Positions 1-7,462 of a DNA stretch of 16,907 nucleotides are shown piece after piece. The stretch is from Campylobacteraceae bacterium UBA1877 (lineage in GTDB: Bacteria; Campylobacterota; Campylobacteria; Campylobacterales; Campylobacteraceae). The translations under genes and the position numbers were made by a program. The DNA is taken from NCBI GenBank assembly GCA_002352945.1, contig DDHL01000007.1, forward strand, positions 1 through 16,907, read 5' to 3'. The notes beneath the pieces are model-generated. The model made no database searches, was not told where the DNA came from, and saw only the letters and a list, made by a program, of their open reading frames with translations. The first letter of the stretch is position 1; every line of letters begins with the position of its first letter.

Positions 1-294
1 CACTATTTTGACGGGGTAAAAGATATGATGAAATTCTATTTTGAGCCTCAAAAATATGCCCATGAGCCTATGCAAAATCCAAATATAAAAGTGACCGATT
101 ATTACACCCTTGAAGCAATTGATGGCAAAGAGGCTTTTTATGTAATTGGAAGTGATAAGTATGGCCCAATGGGACATGAACTAATCCCTTTTAGCACTCG
201 CGCTAAAGCGGAAACTTTTAAATCAGACCATAGAGGAAAACAGATAGTTACCTTTGATGAGATTACTTTAGAGCTTGTTAAAACTCTAGATTGA
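1..294 (+). CDS. NosL-family protein, C-terminal part (5' end outside window)
   Basis: The reading frame is open from the first base (HYFDGVKD precedes the first internal ATG at 25), so this is the 3' part of a longer gene and not a small gene starting at 25. The visible 97 residues carry the pattern typical of the end of NosL-family proteins: FDGVKDMMKFY, then YYTLEAIDGKEAFYVIGS, then YGPMGHELIPF, and a closing segment with VTFDEI. NosL proteins are copper-binding lipoproteins or periplasmic proteins, best known as accessory factors that supply copper to nitrous-oxide reductase NosZ. The metal-binding cysteine motif and any signal peptide would lie upstream of the window. Many Campylobacterota carry NosL-like genes away from nosZ, so a role in nitrous-oxide reduction is not shown here. 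Family assignment is fairly sure; function is inferred. Confidence 0.75.
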   Translation, partial: HYFDGVKDMMKFYFEPQKYAHEPMQNPNIKVTDYYTLEAIDGKEAFYVIGSDKYGPMGHELIPFSTRAKAETFKSDHRGKQIVTFDEITLELVKTLD

Positions 295-301
295 TTTTTT
301 T

Positions 302-329
302 GCATTGGGTGGTTTAGACTGCCCAATGC
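302..329 (+). terminator. hairpin after the NosL-family gene, possible terminator
   Basis: Perfect 8-bp arms GCATTGGG and CCCAATGC (302-309 and 322-329) enclose a 12-base loop that can pair further through wobble pairs. It starts 8 bases after the NosL stop. Only three T residues follow on the plus strand before the palindrome at 330, so it is a weak intrinsic terminator by the usual rule. The last two bases of the right arm are shared with a 16-bp palindrome at 328-343. Confidence 0.5.
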
Positions 330-341
330 TTTACATGTAAA
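330..341. repeat. TTTACATGTAAA palindrome, copy 1
   Basis: Perfect 12-bp palindrome, extended here to GCTTTACATGTAAAGC (328-343). It is intergenic, fused to the right arm of the hairpin after the NosL-family gene and 7 bases ahead of a Fur-box-like site. Confidence 0.9.
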
Positions 342-347
342 GCTTAT

Positions 348-362
348 TGAGAATCATTATTA
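348..362. promoter_or_regulatory. Fur-box-like site
   Basis: TGAGAATCATTATTA matches the 7-1-7 Fur consensus TGATAATnATTATCA at 12 of 14 defined positions. It lies 63 bases upstream of the small gene at 425 and overlaps a possible -35 (TTGAGA, 347-352) with TATTTT at 371-376 after an 18-bp spacer. A repressor bound here would block that promoter. The match is seen directly; regulation by Fur is inferred. Confidence 0.45.
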
Positions 363-424
363 AAATCAGTTATTTTTAAGTCCATCTTTGTTATCCTTTT
401 TGAAAACATAAAAAGGAGTCGTTC

Positions 425-619
425 ATGAATCAAAGATTAATTGAGCAAATTGGTCAATTTGAATCATACCGCTACGACCCAAGAAGCAGGCGCATTGTAA
501 ATTTAAAAAAAGGGCAGGATTCAGATATTGATGCTTTTTTGCAATTGCAGCACATTTTAGATACGCACCGCATTCAGTATCGATTTGAAAAAAATTTCCA
601 AATCCACATTATCAACTAG
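425..619 (+). CDS. small hypothetical protein, 64 residues
   Basis: I do not recognise this protein. The case for a real gene rests on a good Shine-Dalgarno (AAGGAG at 413-418, 6 bases before ATG), a preceding promoter-like region with a Fur-box-like site, and a gap between it and both neighbours in which no competing frame fits. The product is hydrophilic, rich in Arg, Gln, His and Asp, with no cysteine, signal peptide or membrane segment, so it is probably a soluble cytoplasmic protein. The first 25 residues are basic (YRYDPRSRR) and the second half (residues about 35-50) could form an amphipathic helix. If the Fur-like site works, the gene would be induced by iron limitation. Nothing in the sequence shows a function. 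Confidence 0.6.
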   Translation: MNQRLIEQIGQFESYRYDPRSRRIVNLKKGQDSDIDAFLQLQHILDTHRIQYRFEKNFQIHIIN

Positions 620-640
620 CAAATTTTTTAAAACTTTCCC

Positions 641-652
641 TTTACATGTAAA
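641..652. repeat. TTTACATGTAAA palindrome, copy 2 (promoter of the GNAT-nitrilase gene)
   Basis: Perfect palindrome, extended to CTTTACATGTAAAG. Its left half supplies TTTACA, which fits the -35 position of the putative promoter of the gene at 694. Confidence 0.9.
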
Positions 653-668
653 GAGTTCATGCTACAAT
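641..668 (+). promoter_or_regulatory. putative sigma70-type promoter of the GNAT-nitrilase gene
   Basis: TTTACA (641-646), a 16-bp spacer, then TACAAT (663-668) resembles a -35/-10 pair. Transcription would start near 675, inside the second palindrome copy. One copy therefore covers the -35 and the next covers the start site, a classic layout for repression. The promoter is predicted by eye. Confidence 0.5.
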
Positions 669-673
669 ACTAC

Positions 674-685
674 TTTACATGTAAA
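674..685. repeat. TTTACATGTAAA palindrome, copy 3 (start-site region of the GNAT-nitrilase gene)
   Basis: Perfect palindrome within CTTTACATGTAAAG, 33 bp centre-to-centre from copy 2, about three helical turns, so both face the same side of DNA. Its right edge merges with the ribosome binding site AAAGGA (683-688) of the gene starting at 694. Confidence 0.9.
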
Positions 686-693
686 GGATCTTC

Positions 694-2247
694 ATGGCTG
701 AAAAAACTGCAAACAAGCTCATATTGCGTAATTTGACTTTAGAAGATTATGATGATATTAAAAGGATAATGGATAGAGTTTATCCTAAACTTGGAGGTTG
801 GACAAAAAGGGAGTTTAATGCCCAAATTACAACTTTTCCAGAGGGGCAAATATGTATTGAAGATAATGGTCATGTAGTCGCAGCTGCTCAAAGTTTGATT
901 GTCAAATATGAAAAATTTGGCGACCGCCACACTTATGATCAAATTACCGGCAAAGGGATGCTAACAACGCATGATCCAAATGGAGATACTCTTTATGGAT
1001 TGGATGTTTTTGTTGATCCAGACTATCGAGGGTTGCGCCTTGGAAGACGCCTTTATGATGCAAGAAAAGAGCTTTGTGTTTGGCTAAATTTAAAACGAAT
1101 CATAGCAGGAGGTCGCATTCCAGGCTATGCAAAGTATGCAGATAAAATGTCTCCAACTAAATATATCGAGCAGGTAAAGCACAAAGAGTTAAGTGATCCA
1201 GTGCTTGGATTTCAGCTAGCAAATGATTTTCATGTGCGCAGAATCTTAAAAGGCTACCTTAAAGGTGATAGTGCCTCAAAAGAGTATGCTACTTTATTAG
1301 AGTGGAGCAATGTTGAGTATGAAGAGAGCCCAGAGCAACCCATTGTAAATCGCTCAACCATAAGAGTTGGTGCAGTGCAGTGGCAGATGCGAAGCGTAAA
1401 AAGCGTAGAAGAGTTTTTAGATCAAGTAGAATTTTTTGTAGATGCAATGTCTGGCTACCAGTCTGATTTTGTGCTATTTCCTGAATTTTTCAACGCTCCA
1501 TTAATGGCTTTACATCCTGATGAATCTCCAGAGTTAGCAATCAGAACCGTTGCAAATTACACACAAGAGCTTATTGAAAAAATTGGACATATGGCAGTTA
1601 GATACAATATAAATATCATTGCAGGAAGTATGCCAGAATATCATGAAAATACGCTTTATAATACCAGCTACCTGTGCCGACGAGATGGTACAAAAGCCTT
1701 TCAAAAAAAATTACATGTAACTCCAGACGAAGAGGCTTATTGGGGAATGCAAGGGGGCGATAAGCTTTCTGTTTTTGAGACAGACTCAGGCCGCATTGGA
1801 GTGCTCATATGTTTTGATGTGGAGTTTCCAGAGCTTTCAAGATTGCTTGCTGAAAAAGAGGTTGATATTCTTTTTGTGCCCTATTGGACAGATACAAAAA
1901 ATGCTTATTTGAGAGTTCGACGATGTGCCCAAGCTAGGGCAATTGAAAATGAGTGTTATGTGGTTATTTCAGGCAGTGTGGGAAATTTGCCAAGAGTTGA
2001 GAATATGGACATTCAATACTCTCAGTCAGCTGTTTTTAGTCCGTCTGATTACTCCTTTGCCCATGATGCAACCATAGCTGAAGCAACTCCAAATACTGAA
2101 ATGAGTTTGGTTGCAGATTTAGATTTGCGTCTATTGTGGGAGCTTCGAGAAAGAGGAAGCGTGCGCAATATGCATGCGCGTCGAAAAGATTTGTACCAGC
2201 TCTTTTGGCGGGGCGGAAAAGAAAATCTTACTATCCAAGAGGATTAA
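694..2247 (+). CDS. GNAT acetyltransferase-nitrilase fusion protein
   Basis: A 517-residue two-domain protein. Residues about 8-165 form a GNAT-type domain with the acetyl-CoA loop pattern RGLRLG (112-117) after DVFVDPDY. Residues about 225-500 form a carbon-nitrogen hydrolase (nitrilase superfamily) domain with a complete triad: Glu264 in FPEFF, Lys339 in KLH, and Cys373 in ICFDVEFPE. The same architecture is known in other bacteria (Bacillus subtilis YhcX, for example). The hydrolase half should cleave or form a C-N bond in an amide or nitrile. The true substrate is not visible, and the GNAT half may acetylate the amine made or used by the other half, which is inference. There is no signal peptide, so the protein is cytoplasmic. 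The start ATG follows AAAGGA by 5 bases. The gene stands alone between two intergenic gaps, and its promoter region carries two TTTACATGTAAA sites. Domain calls are firm; physiology is unknown. Confidence 0.88.
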   Translation: MAEKTANKLILRNLTLEDYDDIKRIMDRVYPKLGGWTKREFNAQITTFPEGQICIEDNGHVVAAAQSLIVKYEKFGDRHTYDQITGKGMLTTHDPNGDTLYGLDVFVDPDYRGLRLGRRLYDARKELCVWLNLKRIIAGGRIPGYAKYADKMSPTKYIEQVKHKELSDPVLGFQLANDFHVRRILKGYLKGDSASKEYATLLEWSNVEYEESPEQPIVNRSTIRVGAVQWQMRSVKSVEEFLDQVEFFVDAMSGYQSDFVLFPEFFNAPLMALHPDESPELAIRTVANYTQELIEKIGHMAVRYNINIIAGSMPEYHENTLYNTSYLCRRDGTKAFQKKLHVTPDEEAYWGMQGGDKLSVFETDSGRIGVLICFDVEFPELSRLLAEKEVDILFVPYWTDTKNAYLRVRRCAQARAIENECYVVISGSVGNLPRVENMDIQYSQSAVFSPSDYSFAHDATIAEATPNTEMSLVADLDLRLLWELRERGSVRNMHARRKDLYQLFWRGGKENLTIQED

Positions 2248-2346
2248 CTAGGATTAAAACAGGGCTTAAATTCATTTTTTCTACTCATTTTAAAAGCTCA
2301 GTGTAACAATTCGTATATTACAATAACCGATTGTTAAAGGATGTTG

Positions 2347-3162
2347 ATGGCCAGTTGGCAAAATATTTATAATCAATTTGACCCTGTTGCATTTCATATT
2401 GGTCCGTTTGCAGTGCATTGGTATGGGATTATGTATGTTCTAGCGCTTTTGAGTGCCCTTTGGATTGCAAAATGGATGAGTAAACGCTATTTTCCATCGA
2501 TAGATACAAAAACTCTAGACAGCTATTTTGTTTGGGTAGAAATCGGCGTGATTTTAGGTGCACGACTTGGTTATATTCTATTTTATGATCCAAATACACT
2601 CTATTATCTAACCCATCCATGGCAGATATTTAATCCATTTACGAATGGAGTCTTTGTTGGCATTAGAGGTATGAGCTACCATGGAGCATTAATTGGATTT
2701 TTAGTAGCAACATGGGGTTTTGCAAAGCGCTATAAAAAAAATCCATGGACCTTTTTAGACCTTGTTGCGCTAAGTGTTCCTCTTGCTTATGTTTTTGGGC
2801 GGATTGGAAATTTTTTAAATCAAGAGCTTATTGGTAGGGCGACAGATGCTCCTTGGGGGATTTATGTTGTCGGTGTTTTGCGACATCCCTCTCAACTTTA
2901 TGAAGCCTTTTTGGAGGGGATTGTTGTTTTTGTGGTTCTTTACATGTATAGACCATACCAGCGATTTCCTGGCGAACTCATAGCTCTTTATGGGGCATTG
3001 TATGCTTTAGCTAGATTTGTAGCAGAATTTTGGAGAGAACCAGATTTTCAACTTGGGTTTATCTTTGGTGGTTGGATGAGTATGGGGCAATTACTTTCAC
3101 TTGCAATGATTGGTGTTTCTATGGGGCTATATTTTTATTTGCAAACCAAATCAAATAAATAA
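2347..3162 (+). CDS. lgt: prolipoprotein diacylglyceryl transferase
   Basis: Lgt moves a diacylglyceryl group from phosphatidylglycerol to the lipobox cysteine of prolipoproteins in the inner membrane, the first step of lipoprotein maturation. The 271-residue product is a multi-pass membrane protein with all key signatures: YHGALIG with His112, [10 protein letters not shown] with Arg152, Asn155 and Glu160, and RFVAE with Arg223 and Glu227. The first four align with E. coli His103, Arg143, Asn146 and Glu151 at a constant offset of 9; Arg223/Glu227 match Arg239/Glu243. The usual HGG is HGA here, a mild variant. An ATG at 2341 directly abuts the Shine-Dalgarno AAAGGA (2336-2341), which leaves no spacing, so the ATG at 2347, 5 bases after it, is the better start. 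The only promoter-like element is a possible -10 (TACAAT, 2319-2324). It is followed by a 178-bp gap before frdC. Confidence 0.95.
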   Translation: MASWQNIYNQFDPVAFHIGPFAVHWYGIMYVLALLSALWIAKWMSKRYFPSIDTKTLDSYFVWVEIGVILGARLGYILFYDPNTLYYLTHPWQIFNPFTNGVFVGIRGMSYHGALIGFLVATWGFAKRYKKNPWTFLDLVALSVPLAYVFGRIGNFLNQELIGRATDAPWGIYVVGVLRHPSQLYEAFLEGIVVFVVLYMYRPYQRFPGELIALYGALYALARFVAEFWREPDFQLGFIFGGWMSMGQLLSLAMIGVSMGLYFYLQTKSNK

Positions 3163-3273
3163 ATTCTATACTTAACATTCTCTACATTTTGTTTAGTTTA
3201 CGGAAGATATGTACCAAAAAAATCAAAAACAGCACTTTATAACGTTTGTTTTATTAAGAGTGGAGTATTATTT

Positions 3274-3301
3274 TTGTTAATGTTGAATCTTTTGCTATTT
3301 T
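3274..3301 (+). promoter_or_regulatory. possible promoter of the frdCAB operon
   Basis: TTGTTA (3274-3279), a 16-bp spacer and TATTTT (3296-3301) match four of six consensus bases in each box. It would give a leader of about 33 bases before the GTG start. The whole 3163-3340 gap is AT-rich and an upstream TATTAT (3266-3271) is an alternative -10, so the exact position is uncertain. Confidence 0.3.
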
Positions 3302-3340
3302 GACAAAGGATTTTCGTAAATCAGATTGAAAGGATGGCGA

Positions 3341-4123
3341 GTGAGTGAACTTATCGAAGGATTTTTGGGTAAGTCAGTTGAGGGCAAAAAGAGTCGCCTG
3401 CCGGCACGCTTAGACTATGTCCAGAGTGCAACAGGGCTTTTTTTGGGGCTCTTCATGTGGGCGCATATGTTTTTTGTATCTACAATCTTAATTAGCAAGG
3501 ATGCAATGTATGCCGTGACAAAGTTTTTTGAAGGCAGCATGATTTTTGAAGAACCAAAACCGATTTTGGTCTCTTTTGTTGTTGCTTTTGTCTTTATTGT
3601 TTTTATTTCCCACGCTGCACTAGGGATGCGAAAATTGCCTATTAATTTTCGTCAGTGGCAAATCTATCGTACACATATGAAGATGATGGGTCATAGTGAT
3701 ACCTCCTTGTGGTTTATCCAAGCAATTACTGGATTTGTTATGTTCTTCTTAGGCTCAGCTCACCTTTTTATGATGATGACTAAAGCAGATGAGATTGGTC
3801 CATATGCATCAGCAGATAGAATGTGGTCTGATTTTATGTGGCCTTTTTATCTTATCTTGCTCCTTGCGGTTGAATTACACGGTTCAATCGGACTTTATAG
3901 ACTTTGTGTCAAATGGGGCTGGTTTGAAGGTAAGGATGCAAAAGAGACACGTGCAAAATTGACAAAAGTTAAATGGGCAATTACGGCCTTTTTCTTAACT
4001 CTTGGCATTTTAACATTAGCAGCCTATGTAAAAATAGGATATGAACATCGTTTTAATGTAGGCGAACGGTATAATAGCGCTGTTGAAATCAATCTTCAAA
4101 CAGATGGAAAGGTAAGAGTATAA
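3341..4123 (+). CDS. frdC: fumarate reductase cytochrome b subunit (dihaem)
   Basis: This is the membrane anchor of quinol:fumarate reductase. It oxidises menaquinol in the inner membrane and passes electrons through two haem b groups to FrdB and FrdA. The 260-residue product has five hydrophobic segments. Four histidines, His42, His91, His141 and His180, sit exactly two residues before the Wolinella succinogenes haem ligands His44, His93, His143 and His182. Glu178, in VELHG, matches Wolinella Glu180, the residue of the proposed transmembrane proton ('E') pathway. The frame is open from a TTG at 3326, but AAAGGA at 3329-3334 lies inside that extension and is spaced 6 bases from the GTG at 3341. 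That start also gives the typical N-terminus [12 protein letters not shown]. The stop overlaps the frdA start by one base (TAATG), so the genes are translationally coupled. Some relatives may run the complex as succinate dehydrogenase. Confidence 0.95.
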   Translation: MSELIEGFLGKSVEGKKSRLPARLDYVQSATGLFLGLFMWAHMFFVSTILISKDAMYAVTKFFEGSMIFEEPKPILVSFVVAFVFIVFISHAALGMRKLPINFRQWQIYRTHMKMMGHSDTSLWFIQAITGFVMFFLGSAHLFMMMTKADEIGPYASADRMWSDFMWPFYLILLLAVELHGSIGLYRLCVKWGWFEGKDAKETRAKLTKVKWAITAFFLTLGILTLAAYVKIGYEHRFNVGERYNSAVEINLQTDGKVRV

Positions 4124-6111
4124 TGAAGGTTAAATATTGTGATGCATTAGTAATAGGCGGTGGCTTAGCAGGATTGCGTGCTGCGGTTGCTGCGGCTGAT
4201 AAAGGGCTTAGCACAACAGTTCTTAGTCTAGTTCCAGTAAAACGTTCTCACTCAGCAGCTGCGCAAGGCGGGATGCAAGCAAGCCTTGGAAACTCAAAAA
4301 TGAGTGAGGGCGATAACGAGGATTTGCACTTTGCAGATACTGTTAAGGGAAGCGACTGGGGTTGCGATCAAGAAGTTGCTAGAATGTTTGTTACAACTGC
4401 CCCAAAAGCTATCCGGCAACTTGCAGCTTGGGGTGTGCCTTGGACAAGAATTACCAAAGGTAAACGAACTGCAATCATTAATGCTGAAAGAACTGTTATA
4501 GAAGAAAAAGAAGAGGTTCACGGACTTATTCATGCAAGGGATTTTGGCGGTACTAAAAAGTGGAGAACCTGTTATACAGCCGATGCAACAGGCCATACAA
4601 TGCTTTTTGCAGTTGCTAATGAAGCTTTAAAGCATAATGTAAGTATTGAAGATAGAAAAGAGGCAATTGCGCTTATTCATGAAGGCGACCGCTGCTATGG
4701 TGCAGTTGTAAGGGATTTGGTTAATGGAGATATAATTGCTTATGTTGCCAAAGGAACTTTAATAGCAACCGGGGGCTATGGAAGACTGTATAAGCAGACA
4801 ACCAATGCGGTAATTTGTGAGGGAATCGGCGCGGCCATTGCGCTTGAAACTGGCAAGGCAAAACTTGGAAATATGGAAGCAGTTCAATTCCATCCAACTC
4901 CAATTGTTCCTTCTGGAATTTTATTAACTGAAGGTTGCCGTGGAGATGGTGGCGTATTGCGTGATGTAGATGGACATCGATTTATGCCAGATTACGAACC
5001 TGAAAAAAAAGAGCTTGCAAGCCGTGACGTAGTAAGTAGACGTATGATGGAACATATTCGCAATGGAAAAGGCGTTCCTTCTCCTTATGGCGAACATGTT
5101 TGGCTTGATATATCTATTTTAGGCAGAGAGCATATTGAGAAAAATTTGCGCGATGTTCAAGAAATTTGTAAAATTTTTAATGGAATCGATCCGGCTGATG
5201 AGGGACCAAAAGGCTGGGCGCCAGTACTTCCAATGCAGCACTATTCAATGGGCGGAATCCGCACTAAGCCAACAGGAGAGTCACCAACTCTAAAAGGTCT
5301 TTTTAGTGCTGGTGAAGCAGCATGCTGGGATTTGCATGGATTTAATCGCCTTGGTGGAAATTCAGTGAGCGAAACAGTTGTATCTGGAATGATTGTTGGA
5401 GACTACTTTGGTGAGTTTTGCAAAAATGCACAAATTGATATAAGCACAGAGGCCATTGAAGAGACAGTAAGGGAGCAAGAGGCTCTTATAGATCAATTGC
5501 TTAAAAATGAGGGCAAAAACAATATCTATGATATCAAAAACCGCATGAAAGAGATTATGTGGGAAAAAGTGGGAATTTTTAGAAACCACGAGGGATTGAC
5601 TGAAGCTGTAAATGAGCTAGAAGAGTTGCTTAAAAAATCTCATGATGTTACAGTTAAATCAAAATCCCGCGCAGCCAATCCTGAATTAGAAGATGCTTAC
5701 CGTGTTCCAAAGATGCTAAAGCTTGCACTTTGTGTTGCGGTTGGAGCACTGCAAAGAAAAGAGAGTCGTGGGGCGCACTACCGAGAAGATTATCTAAAAA
5801 GAGATGATAAGAATTGGCTAAAACGAACGCTCACATCCTGGAAAGAGGGTGATACTCTCCCAACTGTTGAGTATGAGCCGCTTGATATTATGAAAATGGA
5901 AATGCCACCGGCTTTCCGTGGTTATGGTGTTAAAGGAAATATTATTGAACATCCAGATAGTATCAAAAGGCAAGAGGAGGTTGATAAAATTCGTGAAGAG
6001 ATGGAAGCGGCCGGCAAGAGCCGCCTAGAGATTCAAGATGCGATTATGCCTTTTGAATTGCAGCCTCAATTTAAAGCACCAAATGAACGCGTAGGAGTGG
6101 GTTATGAGTAG
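4123..6111 (+). CDS. frdA: fumarate reductase flavoprotein subunit
   Basis: This is the catalytic subunit of the membrane-bound fumarate reductase on the cytoplasmic face; it interconverts fumarate and succinate. At 662 residues it is close to the Wolinella FrdA. An N-terminal dinucleotide-binding motif ([12 protein letters not shown], about residues 10-21) is followed by His43 in SHSAAAQGG, the covalent FAD attachment site at the same number as in Wolinella. His257 in FHPTP and Arg301 in SRDVVSRR coincide with the substrate-binding His and the proton-donor Arg. His373 in QHYSMGG is the third active-site counterpart. The C-terminal helical domain ends in [16 protein letters not shown]. It overlaps frdC by 1 base and frdB by 8 bases, in the gene order frdC-frdA-frdB known from Wolinella, Campylobacter and Helicobacter. 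No residue of the active site is missing. Confidence 0.97.
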   Translation: MKVKYCDALVIGGGLAGLRAAVAAADKGLSTTVLSLVPVKRSHSAAAQGGMQASLGNSKMSEGDNEDLHFADTVKGSDWGCDQEVARMFVTTAPKAIRQLAAWGVPWTRITKGKRTAIINAERTVIEEKEEVHGLIHARDFGGTKKWRTCYTADATGHTMLFAVANEALKHNVSIEDRKEAIALIHEGDRCYGAVVRDLVNGDIIAYVAKGTLIATGGYGRLYKQTTNAVICEGIGAAIALETGKAKLGNMEAVQFHPTPIVPSGILLTEGCRGDGGVLRDVDGHRFMPDYEPEKKELASRDVVSRRMMEHIRNGKGVPSPYGEHVWLDISILGREHIEKNLRDVQEICKIFNGIDPADEGPKGWAPVLPMQHYSMGGIRTKPTGESPTLKGLFSAGEAACWDLHGFNRLGGNSVSETVVSGMIVGDYFGEFCKNAQIDISTEAIEETVREQEALIDQLLKNEGKNNIYDIKNRMKEIMWEKVGIFRNHEGLTEAVNELEELLKKSHDVTVKSKSRAANPELEDAYRVPKMLKLALCVAVGALQRKESRGAHYREDYLKRDDKNWLKRTLTSWKEGDTLPTVEYEPLDIMKMEMPPAFRGYGVKGNIIEHPDSIKRQEEVDKIREEMEAAGKSRLEIQDAIMPFELQPQFKAPNERVGVGYE

Positions 6112-6823
6112 AAAAATAACTATAAAAGCATTAAAGTACAACCCTTTAAGTAAAGTTTCAAAACCGCATTTTGCTGAATATACTCTAGAAGAGACTCCGG
6201 GGATGACGCTCTTTATTGCTTTAACGATGATTCGAGAAAAAATTGATGCAGATTTGAGTTTTGATTTTGTATGTCGAGCTGGAATTTGTGGAAGTTGCGG
6301 AATGATGGTCAATGGAAAGCCGCGACTTGCGTGCCGTACTTTGACAAAGGATTTTCCAGATGGAAAAATCCAACTCATGCCTATGCCAGCATTTAAACTT
6401 ATTAAAGATCTCTCCGTGGATACTGGCACATGGATGAATGGTATGAGCAAACGTGTAGAGAGCTGGATACACTCTTCAAAAGAGGTTGATATTTCTAAGA
6501 TTGAAGAGCGGGTTGAGCCAGAAGTTGCTCAAGAAGTTTTTGAACTTGACCGATGTATTGAGTGTGGAATCTGTTTAGCTGCGTGTGGAACAAAGCTGAT
6601 GCGCCCAGATTTTATTGGTGCAGTTGGAATAAACAGAGTTGCACGTTTTGAGGTTGACTCTCACGATGAGCGAACCGATGAAGATTATTATGAACTCATT
6701 GGGGATGATGATGGCGTGTTTGGATGTATGAGCCTTTTGGCTTGTGAAGATAATTGTCCAAAACACTTACCACTTCAAAGCAAAATCGCATATATGCGCA
6801 GAAAGCTCGTTGCGCTTCGATAA
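6104..6823 (+). CDS. frdB: fumarate reductase iron-sulfur subunit
   Basis: This subunit relays electrons between the haems of FrdC and the FAD of FrdA. Its 239 residues show an N-terminal plant-ferredoxin domain with [2Fe-2S] ligands Cys57, Cys62, Cys65 and Cys77. A C-terminal bacterial-ferredoxin domain carries Cys151, Cys154, Cys157 and Cys161 in [11 protein letters not shown], plus Cys208, Cys214 and Cys218 near the end. Together these provide the [4Fe-4S] and [3Fe-4S] centres. The cysteine numbering and spacing are those of the Wolinella-type subunit. The ATG lies inside the end of frdA (8-base overlap), so translation is coupled. The hairpin at 6835 probably ends the operon. Confidence 0.97.
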   Translation: MSRKITIKALKYNPLSKVSKPHFAEYTLEETPGMTLFIALTMIREKIDADLSFDFVCRAGICGSCGMMVNGKPRLACRTLTKDFPDGKIQLMPMPAFKLIKDLSVDTGTWMNGMSKRVESWIHSSKEVDISKIEERVEPEVAQEVFELDRCIECGICLAACGTKLMRPDFIGAVGINRVARFEVDSHDERTDEDYYELIGDDDGVFGCMSLLACEDNCPKHLPLQSKIAYMRRKLVALR

Positions 6824-6834
6824 TTAAATTAGGA

Positions 6835-6859
6835 GTAGATGTGGTTTAACCATATCTAC
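6835..6859 (+). terminator. hairpin at the end of frdCAB
   Basis: GTAGATGTGG and CCATATCTAC form a 10-bp stem with one G-U pair around the loop TTTAA (6845-6849), starting 11 bases after the frdB stop. The following bases, TTCTTAAAATTTT, are T-rich but not a clean T tract. Its position between frdB and the promoter at 6885 supports a terminator role. Confidence 0.5.
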
Positions 6860-6884
6860 TTCTTAAAATTTTCCATTATTTTAT

Positions 6885-6913
6885 TTGTCAAAGGTTTTAC
6901 TTTTTGGTATACT
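6885..6913 (+). promoter_or_regulatory. sigma70-type promoter of the PAS-chemoreceptor pair
   Basis: TTGTCA (6885-6890), a 17-bp spacer and TATACT (6908-6913) match five of six bases in each box with ideal spacing. A start near 6920 leaves a leader of about 36 bases before the GTG start at 6956 and shows that upstream ATG codons of the same frame are not used. Confidence 0.7.
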
Positions 6914-6955
6914 TTTGCCTATGAGGATTTTGTAATAATAATAATGGAGGATGTG

Positions 6956-7462
6956 GTGGATATTATTGAAGATGGAGATGAACTCCGTTTTAACGAGAAT
7001 TTGTTCATTGTTTCAAAGACGGATTTAAAGGGTAGGATAACCTACGCAAATGACCTTTTTATCAATATGAGTGGATATAGCGAAGACGAACTTATAGGGG
7101 CTCCTCATAATATTGTTCGCCACCCTGATATGCCAAGAGCAATCTTTAAGCTTCTTTGGGACAAGGTTCAAGCAGGCGAAGAGATATTTGCATATGTTAA
7201 AAATAAGACAAAAGATGGCAAGTACTACTGGGTACATGCTTTTATAACTCCAGAGTTTGATCCAAAAACAAAAAAAATAACGGGTTACCACTCGGTTCGC
7301 CGTTCTCCATCAAGAAAAGGACTTGAGGCAATCATTCCAATTTATGAGAAGATGCTTGAAGCTGAAAGAGATGGCGGTATGGAAGCATCCACAAAACTGC
7401 TCATGGACATATTATCCCAAAAAAAGGTAAGCTATGAATCGTTCATTCTCTCATTCGAATAA
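6956..7462 (+). CDS. Aer/CetB-like PAS redox-sensor protein
   Basis: A small soluble protein made almost wholly of one PAS domain (about residues 15-130). The segment [11 protein letters not shown] followed by W..V..G and KDGKYYWV closely follows the FAD-binding PAS domain of E. coli Aer and Campylobacter CetB. Arg55, His56 and Asp58 match the Aer residues Arg57, His58 and Asp60 that are needed for FAD binding. It probably binds flavin and reports the redox state of the respiratory chain to the chemoreceptor encoded next, with which it overlaps by 29 bases. The frame is open from an ATG at 6839, but that lies in the frdB hairpin and upstream of the promoter. The GTG at 6956 sits 5 bases after a strong GGAGG (6946-6950) and gives a protein of 168 residues; the ATG at 6944 has no Shine-Dalgarno. 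FAD binding is inferred from motif similarity. Confidence 0.85.
   Translation: MDIIEDGDELRFNENLFIVSKTDLKGRITYANDLFINMSGYSEDELIGAPHNIVRHPDMPRAIFKLLWDKVQAGEEIFAYVKNKTKDGKYYWVHAFITPEFDPKTKKITGYHSVRRSPSRKGLEAIIPIYEKMLEAERDGGMEASTKLLMDILSQKKVSYESFILSFE

Noticed and set aside
1711..1720. TTACATGTAA in the nitrilase gene as another member of the palindrome family
   Set aside because: Only the inner 10 bases match; listed as a near copy and not counted.
2248..2346. Imperfect inverted repeat GTAAC...TTAC (2303-2320) upstream of lgt as an operator
   Set aside because: The arms are too short and broken; only a possible -10 TACAAT is worth noting.
3326..3340. TTG start for FrdC
   Set aside because: The Shine-Dalgarno lies inside this extension and fits the GTG at 3341, which also gives the usual N-terminus.
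6025..6450. Minus-strand frame of 141 codons across frdA/frdB
   Set aside because: It is antisense to strongly conserved coding sequence and shows no motif or ribosome site.
6839..6955. N-terminal extension of the PAS protein with a hydrophobic, membrane-like stretch
   Set aside because: It begins in the hairpin after frdB and spans the promoter at 6885-6913; the GTG at 6956 has the Shine-Dalgarno sequence.
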